Below are positions 12,724 to 22,747 of a stretch of 64,000 nt of DNA, piece after piece (the stretch's first letter is position 1; the number at the start of each line of letters is the position of its first letter). This stretch comes from Tetradesmus obliquus. Its lineage: Eukaryota > Chlorophyta > Chlorophyceae > Sphaeropleales > Scenedesmaceae. The position numbers and the translations under genes were made by a program. The stretch is taken from positions 8,714,501 through 8,778,500 of the forward strand of contig CP126192.1 in assembly GCA_030272155.1 (NCBI GenBank), read 5' to 3'. The notes beneath the pieces are model-generated. The model saw only the letters and a program-made list of their open reading frames with translations, was not told the origin of the DNA and did not search any database.

Positions 12724-12880
12724 GGCCTACCTGGGCTCTGTTTGTGTGATGGCAGGCTGTTGTTTTGACGTGTTTGCCAGCGACACGGCAGCAAGATGGC
12801 AGCAACACTGCTCCCATCGCATAGTAGAGGGAGATGTTGATGATTGCTGCCTACCTGGGCTGCTGGTTTGCATGAGGCAG
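12724..12880 (+). repeat. Two copies of the FAX stop-codon edge
   Basis: The last codons plus the stop region (AYLGCLFA-TGATG) recur in diverged form at about 12726-12757 and 12850-12877, downstream of the true stop at 12645. No splice site is involved here. Confidence 0.7.
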
Positions 12881-13557
12881 ATGGCGCCAGTGGCAGCAGA
12901 CTGTGAGCGTGCATGCTGGCCCAAAGGTTTGTGACACCGCTTTGATGTTGAAGCTTTCCTTCCTGATGTAAGTGCTGCTGTACCTCCTGAGTACCTAGCT
13001 ATGTACTACCTATTGGACTAATTGACTAGGCTACCGGGTTTCATGACTGCATCATGGTGTACGAGGTTTGTGTCGTTGATTCGCAAGGCAGATCTAGATC
13101 ACCTGAGGTAACACAGGTGTTGTTGATGCAGCAGCTGCTGCAGGCCATTGAAGCGACGCTAGCGGTTGAAGTGCTTCAATGTGCTCCCTACAATGATACT
13201 GGTGACATTTACACCATTCACTGTGTTCTATGTTGGTTTCACCATTCATGTTGGGTCAAAACACCGACACGGTGTCAGCAGCACTTGGGCGCAGACCCCA
13301 ACATGACTGTACAGTCACTACATGCATGCACATCCCCGTCTGCAATCGCCTTTTCTTCATTGACATTAGTATGTAATGCTTCAGCTGGTCAAACTGAATA
13401 GTGCTTTGCCTGGATTACATGCCCGCTTCGTGCGTAATCATCAGGTGTGCCAGAAACTCAGGGTGACAAGCTGACCTAGCCCCTCTCATTTATCAAACAT
13501 CGCGGCACACATGTAGAGCTGATCGCTTCAATGATGCAAGCGTAATCGATTTGTGGG
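12881..13557. other. Intergenic, FAX 3' / MFS promoter
   Basis: The region contains the FAX polyadenylation signal (TGTAA, 12967) and upstream DNA of the MFS gene. No coding exon was recognised. Confidence 0.5.
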
Positions 13558-14060
13558 ATGGGGCAGATAGCAGGCACGGGAGCCAGCCATGGACAGAATG
13601 AGGGGCCGGAAGGCTGCATCGTGGCGCTGGATACATGCCCTCAGTCGTCAGAGAAAACAGCTGATGATAAAGAGGACGAGCTGAAGCCGATACTGCGGAA
13701 GTAAGTTCAGGCAGCATTGGGCTGTTTTGGGCTTTGCAGCACTGCTGCCTGCTGAGCAGGCCAGGTTCAAACTGCTGTGCAGCGGCGTCATCCGAATGCA
13801 AGCTGTGCAAATACTCATGCCGAAACTATGCTACGGAGACGCTGTAAAAGGCGCTTGTTCTGTAGCTGCTGTCATGTGGCTATGTGTGCATGCGCTGGTT
13901 ACACTTCGGCCAGCACACTGTGCGCAGTGCATGCACAGCGCATGCACTGCACTTGTTGGGTCGACCACACTGTAACACAGACATTAAGCAACTGAAGCAA
14001 CGACAACAATGCTGCATGTATGGTACGTTTCCAGCTCTTCAAGCGGGGAGTTCATCTCCG

Positions 14061-14119
<59 letters not shown>

Positions 14120-17100
14120 CAGGGTGTCCCGCGTGCTGCTGCCGCTGCTATTCCTGGCCAGCATGCTCAACTACCTAGACCGCGGCGCCATCAGCTTTGC
14201 GGCACTGCAGATGAACGGCCAGCTGGGGCTCAGCCTGCAGGACTATGGGTTGGGCAGCGGGCTGTTTTTCCTGGGTGAGATTGCAGCGATGCCACTTTTG
14301 TTTAGTGGCACACCCGGTGCTTTAGCTGTGCCTACAGGTGGTTGTGTCCTAGCAAGTTGAGCCAGTTGAGTTTCTGATGACTTTGCCTTCTCACGTGCCT
14401 GCCTGCCTTGCTGCCTTGCAGGCTATGGTGTGGCCATGGTCCCCTCCACGTGAGCACCGCCCCTGACAGCTGATGCACTGCCAGCGGGTTTCATGCCCCT
14501 GACAGCTGATGCACTGCCAGCGGATGTCATGCCCCTGACAGTTGATGCACTGCCAGCGGATGTCATGCCCCTGACAGCTGATGCACTGCCAGCGGATGTC
14601 ATGCCCCTGACAGCTGATGCACTGCCAGCGGATGTCATGCCCCTGACAGTTGATGCACTGCCAGCGGATGTCATGCCCCTGACAGTTGATGCACTGCCAG
14701 CGGATGTCATGCCCCTGACAGCTGATGCACTGCCAGCGGATTTCATGCCCGGAGCGTCCAGTTGCCCAGTCTGTAAGCTCTGCACTGCTTGCAGCAGCAG
14801 CAGCAGTAGCAGCAGCAGTGGTGGCGGCAACAGCGCGCCATGCTCAACCTCCCCCATTGCAGCAGCCTGGTGCAGGGCATGTGATGCCTCGCAACCCATT
14901 GCAGCAGCCTGGTGCAGGGCATGTGATGCCTCGCAACCCATTGCAGCAGCCTGGTGCAGGGCATGTGATGCCTCGCAACCCATTGCAGCAGCCTGGTGCA
15001 GGGCATGTGATGCCTCGCAACCCATTGCAGCAGCCTGGTGCAGGGCATGTGATGCCTCGCAACCCATTGCAGCAGCCTGGTGCAGGGCATGTGATGCCTC
15101 GCAACCGCTGTGCCACTGTGCCTGCCGTGACAGCCAGTATGTGCTGCTTTGGTGCGCGCACTGCTTTGCTTGCTTGCAGGTACCTGACGATGCTGTATGG
15201 TGCAAAGTGGTACGCAGCCATCACAGTGGCCTGGGGCGTGGTGGCGGCATGCTGTGCATTTGTCACTTCAAGGGCAGGCTTCTTTGCTACACGGCTGCTG
15301 CTGGGGCTGGCTGAGGCGGGCGCCTGGCCCTCCGCCTCACACTTGCTGTGCCAGTTCTATCCAAGTGACAGGTGGGCAGGGGGTGCGGCAGCAGCTACAG
15401 CTCACACTAGTTTGATTAGTCTGTATGGCTCCTGCCCCCTCTCCTTGTAACATGGCAGAGGTGGGCGCCTGGCGGTCCGCCAGCCACCTGCTGGCGCCAA
15501 CAACAGGCCAACACAAGGCCAACAAAAATGGTGCATTGAATGCAGTAAACGCTGCAGCGACCCATCTCAAGGTGGCCGGGGCGGGGGCCTGGCCCTCCGC
15601 CAACCACCCGTTGTGCCAGTTCTATCCAAGCAACAGGTGCGGCCGCACCAGCTGCATAGACGCAGCTCGGCTGGTTGCACAGGTGTTGGGCTTGCTGCAG
15701 ACAAGGTGTTGTTGCCATTGCATGTGCGCAGGTCGTGCGTAGATACCTGGCCTGGTTGCCTTGTGCCTGCTGACATCGGCTACTGCTGCTGCTGCTGCTG
15801 TTGCTGCTGTATCCTGCGTGCTGTTGCCGTAGGCTGACCAGGCTGTGTGCAGTAGTGTGCATGCCATCAGTTATTGCGGTGGTGTTTGCTGCCCCGCGCC
15901 TGTTGACGTGGCCCCTGCTGCTGATGTTGTTGCTGCTGCTGCTGCTTTGCCCTTGCCCCTTACTGCAGGCTGACCAGGCCGTATGCAGTGGTGTGCGTGT
16001 CTTCGGTGATTGCGGCGGTGTTTGCTGCGCCGCTGGCAGCAGGGCTCATGTCGCTGGACCAGCGAGGAGGGCTGGCAGGCTGGCAGGTGGGGGGGCCGCC
16101 AGCATGGCTGGCAGTCTGTCTGCCTGTCGAAGCTCGTGTCATGCTATGTTTGCCCAGTTGTACACGGTGGCCTCGGCTGTGTCCTAGCAAAAAGACTAAA
16201 GCAGTGTCGCGATGCTCGCACATTGCCACTAGCAGCGCCTGTGTCGGCGGCCCAGCCGATGAAAGATACTATGCAGGCACCCCCTTCCCCCCTCCCTCTG
16301 CTGCAAACATCCTGCAGTGGCTGTTCCTGGTGGAGGGCGTGCCCTCAGTGCTGCTGAATGGCCCAAGCTCGGCCAGTCAAACTGGTTGCAGGCATTGTTG
16401 GCCAGGAACCTCACAGTGCCTTTCAATTCTGCTAATGTGTGTCCTGCAGTGGCTGGTCCTGGTTGAGGGTGTGCCCTCGGTGCTGCTGTGTGCCCCATGC
16501 TCGGCCACTTCAACCATTTTGCACTCAGCATTGGCTGGGCACTGAGCCTAACACTGCCACCTCACTGCTGCAACCTTCTGCCCTGCAGTGGCTGTTCCTG
16601 GTGGAGGGCGTGCCCTCAGTGCTGCTGTGTGGCTTAGGCTCGGCCAGTCAAACTGGTTTGCAGCCAGTGTTAGCCAACCTCACAGTGCCTTTCAACGCTG
16701 CTTGCTGTGCCCTGCAGTGGCTGTTCCTGGTGGATGGTGCGCCGTCTGTGCTGCTAGGCCCAAGCTCGGCCGGTCAGTTTGTTTTGCAAGCAGGGCTGGC
16801 ACTGAGCCTAACACTGCCCCCTCACTGCTGCACACACTCACCCTGCAGTGGCTGTTCCTAGTGGAGGGCGTGCCGTCAGTGCTGCTTTGTGGCCCAAGCT
16901 CGGCCAGTCAATTTTCTTTTGCAGCTAGCGTTAGTCAAGACCCTCTCAGTGCCTCTCACAGCTGCACACACTCACCCTGCAGTGGCTGTTCCTGGTGGAG
17001 GGCGTGCCCTCAGTGCTGCTGTGCTTTCCCCTTTGCCTCGCGCGTGTTGTTAAGCTCGGCCAGTCAAGTTGTTTATTAGGTAGCGTTGGCCGAAAACCTC

Positions 17101-17266
17101 ACAGTGCCGCTCACTGCTGCTCGCTGTGCCCTGCAGTGGCTGTTCCTGGTGGAGGGCGTGCCCTCGGTGCTGCTGGGCATGTGCTGCTGGGTGTGGCTGC
17201 CCAGCAGCCCACTGACTGCAGCCATGCTGAGCAGGGAGGAGGGCCAGCTGCTGCATGAGAAGGTGA

Positions 17267-17304
<38 letters not shown>

Positions 17305-17665
17305 GAAGCCAGTGTGAACGACAGTTTTACGCATGCTGCAGTCCAGTGTTTTGTGATTGTTTCATATCATGCAGAGATGCCTGGCAGACTGCCAATGCTA
17401 CAGTCCAGTTGCCTGTGCATCAGTCGTCACTCATGCTTTATCGCGTGCAGCCTGTGTTGTTTTATGCATTGCCAATCCTGTGTCGCCCCTCTCTGGCTGT
17501 TGGAATGCACGTTGCTCCATGCCCGCAGGTGCACGGCAGTGCCGAGGCTGCTGCAGCAGCGTGCCAGCCGCTGCGCTGGCGCCACATGCTGGGCCTCATG
17601 CTGGACGCGCTGCGGCGGCCGCTGCTGTGGCTGCTGCTGGTGGTGGGCTTCCTGTGGGGTGAGAA

Positions 17666-17702
<37 letters not shown>

Positions 17703-18189
17703 CTGCTGCTTCTGCTGCTGCTGGCACGTATCGTGCCACACCTGCGGTTTCGCGTGCTGCTGTGGCTGCTGCTAGTGATGGGCTTCCTGTGGGGTGAGGC
17801 ACTGCTGCTGCTGCTGCTGCTGCTGCTTTTGCTGCTGCTGGCACGTATCGTGCCACACCTGCGGTTTCACGTGCTGCTGTGGCTGCTGCTGGTGGTGGGC
17901 TTCCTGTGGGGTGAGGGGCTGCCAGCAGCAGCGCTGGCTGTTGGAGTGCATGACGCGGCTGCAGTACTTACAAGCTCGATGCTGTGCTGCTTGATTACAT
18001 GTCACAAAGCTGATGCATATATACATAGGTGCTGCTGCTGTCCCTGCTGCTGAGGCCGCTGCTGCTGCTATGTTACCCCTGCAAACCTTCTTCGCAGTGC
18101 TGGCTGCGTTTGCACTCAACAGCTGGCTGCCGCTCATCATCAAGAACATGCTGGCAGGCACAGCCCTCACCAACAGCAGCAGCAGCGGC

Positions 18190-18227
<38 letters not shown>

Positions 18228-19180
18228 CAACAGCCACACACAAGAGGCCACACTCCTAACCGCCATCCCATACGTGTGTGCCACAGCAGCAAACCTAGCC
18301 GTTGCCTGGCATGCAGACAGGGTGAATGAGCGGTCGCTGCACACCGGCGTGCCGTTTGTGCTGGGTGGTGTTGTGCTGAGCTGCTTCACTGTGTTGACAA
18401 GGCTCAGCTTTGCGGCTGGCTTTGCTGGGCTGGTGGTGGCTATGACGTGTGCCTATGCAGGCCAGAGCACGCTGCTGGCAAGCGTGGCAGGTGGGTGTGA
18501 GCAAATAGGCGTTGCCACAGCAGTGTTCATATGTGTAAACCATGCTTGCTTGAGAGCTGAGACAAGTGTTGTGACCATCTGCTGGTCAGAGAGTGGCAGT
18601 TTTGAAGGTCTTTGCATGTTGTCAAAATGTCGCCTTAGGGTCAGCTTTGCGGCTGGCTGTGCTGGGCTGGTTAGTGGCCATGACGTGTGCCTACGCAGGC
18701 CAGACCACGCTGCTCGCAAGCGTGGCAGGTGAGTCAGAAAGTTGGAGCATGGATGCTGCTTAGCTGGTTAGTGGCCACGACGTGTGCCTACGCAGGCCAG
18801 AGCACGCTGCTGGCAAGCGTGGCAGGTGGGTTGGAGCGCAGGCGTTGCCACAGCAGTGTTCTTATGTGTACAAGATTCTTGCTTGAGAGGTGAGACAAGT
18901 GTTGCGACCATCTGCTGGCCAGGTAGTGGCAGAAATGCAGGTGCACGCATGCAGTCAGGTCATCATTCATGGGATGGCGTTTCGGCACTGTGCAATGCGC
19001 ATTGCTGTGCAGGACAGCAGTGTGAAACTTCAGGGCAGACCCAAGCAATGCTGGTTTTAACTGTCTCAGCGGCTGACGAGGAGCATTGTAGACGGCCATG
19101 CTCTGGGCATCCTGCTGTCAAATGAGTGGCTGTAGGTTTTACATGTTGCTCAGCATTGTACTGCTGCTGCTGCCGCCGCC

Positions 19181-19224
<44 letters not shown>

Positions 19225-19572
19225 GCAGCCTCGCTGGACCCGCAGCACGCTGGCGTGGGCCTGGCCCTGTTCAACGCAGCATGCGCAGCCGTGGGTGGCT
19301 TTGCAGCCAATGCCATTGCAGGCGGCCTGGCACAACGCATGGGCTCATTTTCTCTTGCTACAATCGTGATGGGTGTGTTCATGGCTGCAGCTGGCCTGCT
19401 GGCAGCAGGCCTAGGCATCTACCAGCAGTGCTGGAAGCAGCCTGGAAAGGAAGAGGACGATGATATAAAAGAGGTGGAGCTACAGCAGCAGCAGCAGCAG
19501 CAGCAGCAGGCGGAGCTGCGCTACCGGCTGGGCAGCCGCTGCACATCCAGCAGCCTAATGCAGATCCAGTGA
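13558..19572 (+). CDS. MFS transporter, anion:cation symporter type (12 TM)
   Basis: Nine exons: 13558-13700, 14123-14274, 14422-14449, 15180-15371, 15969-16086, 17137-17262, 17529-17658, 18098-18490, 19229-19572. They total 1626 nt, 541 aa, fully in phase. The ~47-residue N-terminal tail is hydrophilic and acidic. TM1 carries NYLDR (64-68). TM4 has RLLLGLAEAGAWPS, and the GWQWLFLVEGVPSV junction (exon 5/6) is typical of phthalate/tartrate/phosphate permeases. TM7 ends NSWLPLIIKN. The loop after TM7 has a Ser/Gly-rich insertion encoded by a CAG/AGC repeat, and the C-terminus has a short polyQ. The likely role is proton- or sodium-coupled uptake of an organic or inorganic anion; the substrate is not predictable. 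The start was chosen because it gives an in-phase acidic tail. Introns are loaded with exon-edge copies and two minisatellites. Confidence 0.87.
14062..14120 (+). repeat. (CTG)n tract abutting the MFS exon-2 acceptor
   Basis: A CTG run of about 19 triplets ends in GGCAG at the acceptor before 14123, another case of the triplet sitting where the polypyrimidine tract should be. Confidence 0.9.
14458..14745. repeat. 36-bp minisatellite, eight copies
   Basis: Eight near-identical 36-bp units lie in the MFS intron starting at 14450. The period is a multiple of three, so several frames stay open (for example MPLTADALPADV per unit), but none joins the transporter. Confidence 0.92.
14854..15105. repeat. 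42-bp minisatellite, six copies
   Basis: Six almost perfect 42-bp units lie in the same intron. In the frame of MFS exon 4 the repeat is open (PLQQPGAGHVMPRN per unit) and continuous with the exon at 15180. Each unit also contains TTGCAG, a potential acceptor. Confidence 0.92.
15460..15900 (+). repeat. Copies of MFS exon-4 3' edge and exon-5 5' edge
   Basis: Downstream of the true exon-4 donor (15372), diverged copies of its end occur near 15465-15495 and 15575-15640; the second includes a GTGCGG donor. Upstream of the true exon 5 (15969), one copy of its beginning lies at about 15834-15900. One intron therefore holds donor-edge copies on its left and an acceptor-edge copy on its right. Confidence 0.8.
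16309..17136 (+). repeat. Six decoy copies of the MFS exon-6 acceptor edge
   Basis: The motif CTGCAG plus codons for WLFLVEGVPSVLL recurs near 16314, 16447, 16587, 16716, 16847 and 16979 before the true acceptor at 17136. Spacing is about 130-157 bp. Between copies the filler (GGCCCAAGCTCGGCCAGTCAA and similar) is also shared, so the unit is exon edge plus following intron-like DNA. Confidence 0.92.
17664..17925 (+). repeat. Two copies of MFS exon-7 3' edge; CTG tracts
   Basis: The end of exon 7 (LLWLLLVVGFLWG plus GTGAG) is repeated at about 17754-17796 and 17872-17914 after the true donor at 17659. CTG runs separate the copies. Confidence 0.88.
18630..18830 (+). repeat. Two copies of MFS exon-8 3' edge
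   Basis: The end of exon 8 (AMTCAYAGQSTLLASVAG plus GTGGG) recurs at about 18640-18731 and 18765-18828, downstream of the true donor at 18491. Confidence 0.85.
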
Positions 19573-19766
19573 TGTAGTGTGTTTGTTGATTGTATGGATC
19601 ACATGCCAGCCGCATGGATGCTGTGCTTGGATCTGGCGCCCATCAAGATGGCGTTCGGGCCTAGTGCAGGTCCAGTGATTGCAATGTGTGTTTAAATGGG
19701 CTGTAGGTAGTATACCGGACGAATGGATGGTGTGTTGGGAACTGGAGCTATTTGAAGGAGGCGTAT

Positions 19767-19790
19767 TGTAACACTGCAAGGGAGGTTACA
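19767..19790. terminator. Facing TGTAA polyadenylation signals
   Basis: TGTAA on the plus strand (19767-19771) and TGTAA on the minus strand (19790-19786) lie 14 bp apart between the convergent MFS and cysteine-motif genes. TGTAA is the usual signal in chlorophyte algae. The two 3' UTRs probably end next to each other or overlap. Confidence 0.55.
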
Positions 19791-20336
19791 TACAACAACC
19801 ATCATGCTGGCCTTGGGGCTGCAATGACTACAGCAATGCTAACTGCACTGGGCAGTATTCCACGGGCAGCTAGCGCCCAAAACTCTCATTCACCACGACT
19901 GCATCAGACATTCCACCTCAGCCTGACACACCCCATCCACCAGTCGCCACGGAGGCGCTGCCAGTTGCGGCCCCCAAAATGCCTGTGGACTGCACTTTTG
20001 CACTACAGGAGGGCAGGCTGGCAAATGAGCCCCCGTCACCATCTCATCACCAACCAAGCCATAGCAACAATGCGATTGGCCCCGCGCCCCACTGGTGCAT
20101 CAGCCCTGTAGCCCCGCCACCAATGCGCCCCACCGCTGCACATCTCTTGCACATCTCTTTTTCTTGGCCCAAGTTGGCAACCGTCTTCCCAGTGCCTGCC
20201 AAGGTGGCAGTGCAGGCTGGTGCTTCAGCCAGTCAGCTTCGCCACCAGTGAGCATCAGCGCTCCAAGAGAAGGGCCTTCTCTGACAACATGCCAGTCGAC
20301 ACAGCTATTGCACTGTGACAGCGCAGCACCCCCCCA

Positions 20337-20496
20337 TCAGCCCTGTAGCCCCGCCACCAGCGCGCCCCAGCGCTCCTTCTCGTACTGCTCTGGCGTCTTG
20401 AAGTCGGGGTCCCTGTAGCCGCGCCAGCTGAAGCGGTGGCAGTCCAGGCACAGCGACTCACTCTCCCACACACGCTTGCCGCGGCACCACGTCTGC

Positions 20497-20548
<52 letters not shown>

Positions 20549-22483
20549 GTGGCAGCAGCGTCAAAGTGAAACACAAAGGCTCTCTACTAGCACCAGCTGG
20601 TCCTCGCAACAGCTGTGTCTCATGGCGCAGGGTATGAACACCAGCATCCGTTTTGTTGTTGTCAACAGCCAGCAGCTCATCACGTTGCAGCTCCAGCCTC
20701 AGTTGCTGTGCCTGTGGCACCAACCGCGACCACTGCCGCGAGACGCAGCATGCATGCTACTACCTTACGCAGCTCACAAGCAGTGGTGCCGAGCACATAA
20801 ATCCAGGCTGGATGTAGTGCAGTGGCGCCAGCGGCCCTCAACAGGACCTTGCCTGCTAACTGCAGTGCCTGCCCTCCCCCACCTGTGTGAAAGCGTGCTT
20901 CATGGTGTTGCTGCCCCCAGAGGCCAGGCTGCTGTTCAGTTGCTGCTGCAGCTTTGGTTACCGACAGAATGCTGTGGCACCTCTGCACTAGTGCAGTACT
21001 GCATGCACGCAGCATGCATGCTGCTGCCACGTGTCGCAGCTGAAAGGCGCAAACGGCTCACATGCTGCACCACAGCGACCCGCGCGTGAAGTGCAATGCA
21101 GTGGCACTACTGGGCAACACCCTCATCTGACATTTACACCTCGCCTGCCAGCTAGCTGGCAGCTGCCGCGGTTCAGCCCCCCCCCCCCCCCCCCCCCCCC
21201 CCACCTGTGTGAAGGCTTGCTCCTTGGTGTTGCTGCATCACCGTAACCCATGCTTGAAGTGCAGTGCAGTGGCACTGCTGAGAAACACCCTCAGCTAGCC
21301 CTAGCCTGCCAGCTGCAGCTGACCCACCTGTGTGAAGGCGTGCTCCTTGGTGTTGATGCACCACGGCAACCCGTGCTTGAAGTGCCCTAATTGGGGCAGG
21401 GTTACAACCCTAGCCCTAGCCTGCCAGCTGCAGCTGACCCACCTGTGTGAAGGCGTGCTCCTTGGTGTTGCTGCCTCCACAGGCCAGGCACTGCGGGAAC
21501 TCTGCGCTGGTCTTCCAGCGCCCTGCCCACTCGTTGACGTCCATGACTTTGAAGCCGCTGCCGAGGCTGGGGTTGATCTCTACTGGAGAGCCAGCCAGCA
21601 CCTGCAATGACATCAGCAGCAGCAGCAGCAGCAGCAGCAGCGGTAGCGGCAGCGACAGTAGCAGCAGCATTCAGCCTCATCCATGACCTTGAGCCCGCTG
21701 CCTAGGCTCAGGGTGATCTCCACGGGGGCACCAGCCAGCGCCTGCAATAACAGCAGCAGCAGCAGCAGCAGCAGCGGCAGCAGGCCGCCCACTCGTTTAC
21801 GTCCATGACCTTATAGCCCCTGCCCAAGCTGGGTTGATCTCAACAAGGGAGCCAGCCAGCACCTGTAGGGGCAAGGCGGCGGCAGCAGCAGCAGCATCAG
21901 CAGCAGGAGCAGCAGGGAAGCAACCCAGCAGGCATTGGTATTGTCCAGCGAACGCGATGGGCACCTGGTGAAGGCTGGAGGTGCCTGAGCCAGGCTACAG
22001 CCAGCTGAGCCGGACAAGCTGCACACAAACCTCATGATGAGAAATGCGGTGCAGTGTTGTTCATTGTCTGTATATCATTCGTGCTACAGAACCAGCTCAG
22101 TAGTATGCAAGATGTGCGACTGACGTGCTGCAGCCTTTGGCTTACTGCACACTGTGCAGCTGCAACCTGGGATGTGGGTGATGATCGTCAGCATTAGGCC
22201 TTGAAAAGCTCTTCAAATGACAGCCTCGTCCCTCATCTGGCAGACTCTGAAACTGTTTGCAGGTTTTAAAGCTCGCAGAAGGTCCGTGACAGTCATCCTG
22301 CTGCCATTTCAGCTGCAGCAGCAGCTGGTGTCGTTGCTGCTGCTGCAGTAGTGCTTGTTGTGCGCAGCGCACCTTGGCCCACTCTACTCGATGCACCTTC
22401 ACTTTAGGGGAGTCGTTGACTGATGTTTCAATGTCTGCCTGCAAGTCTTCATTGTACTTAGGCACAGCAGGCGTCGAAGACAT
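20337..22483 (-). CDS. Small conserved protein with zinc-ribbon-like cysteines, function unknown
   Basis: Minus-strand exons 22483-22373, 21601-21443 and 20492-20337 give 426 nt and 141 aa, all in phase 0. I do not recognise the family. Visible features are a polar N-terminus (residues 1-37) and the aromatic motif NEWAGRWKTSAEF (60-72). CLACGG (C75, C78), WCRGK (C93) and CLDC (C105, C108) follow, then SWRGYRDPDFKTPEQYEKERW near the end. The CxxC...CxxC spacing suggests a metal site. Exon 1 is the least certain: its reading frame is open upstream to a possible acceptor near 22508, so a further 5' exon may exist. Exon 2 has extra copies of its 5' edge upstream and of its 3' edge downstream. Confidence 0.65.
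20500..20548 (-). repeat. (CAG)n tract, CTG in gene sense, before an acceptor
   Basis: A CAG run on the plus strand reads CTG on the coding strand and ends at CCGCAG, the acceptor of the last exon (20492) of the minus-strand gene. Confidence 0.85.
20879..21365 (-). repeat. Three copies of the exon-2 3' edge of the cysteine-motif gene
   Basis: Near 20881-20920, 21203-21240 and 21327-21360 the minus strand repeats the codons for NTKEHAFTQ plus the GTGGG donor, downstream of the true donor at 21442. Confidence 0.85.
21177..21202 (+). repeat. Poly-C tract, 26 nt
   Basis: An uninterrupted run of 26 C lies within the intron of a minus-strand gene, so the pre-mRNA carries 26 G, a strong potential G-quadruplex next to a decoy donor copy. 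Confidence 0.95.
21680..21865 (-). repeat. Two copies of the exon-2 5' edge of the cysteine-motif gene
   Basis: Diverged copies of the acceptor and first ~70 bases of exon 2 lie at about 21680-21747 and 21787-21863, upstream of the true exon start at 21601. Confidence 0.85.
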
Positions 22484-22747
22484 GCTGCTTTGCTGTGTTG
22501 GTTTCACTTGGTCGCTGCAACGCTGTAAGTACCTTCAACCGCGTTTACTTTCGCACACGTAATCAATATGTACAAGTCGACAATGTTCCGCTGCTGGAGC
22601 TGGTCAATACAGACGCTGCACTGTTCCGGATGTTCGACACGGCCGATGTCCAACATTCGACTACTGCTCTTGTTACCAGCAATGAAGCAGCACACACCCA
22701 TAAAATCATATAAAAGACGAAGTTTATCCTGGAGGTAGCGCGCCGGG

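Noticed and set aside
14854..15105. Possible extra exon encoding a PLQQPGAGHVMPRN repeat in the transporter
   Set aside because: It would place a 150-residue insert between TM2 and TM3 of an MFS fold; the 14450 donor and 15179 acceptor give the expected continuity.
14493..15314. Repeat-protein ORFs over the MFS intron (both strands)
   Set aside because: Minisatellites with units divisible by three stay open in several frames; the transporter's TM continuity requires this region to be spliced out.
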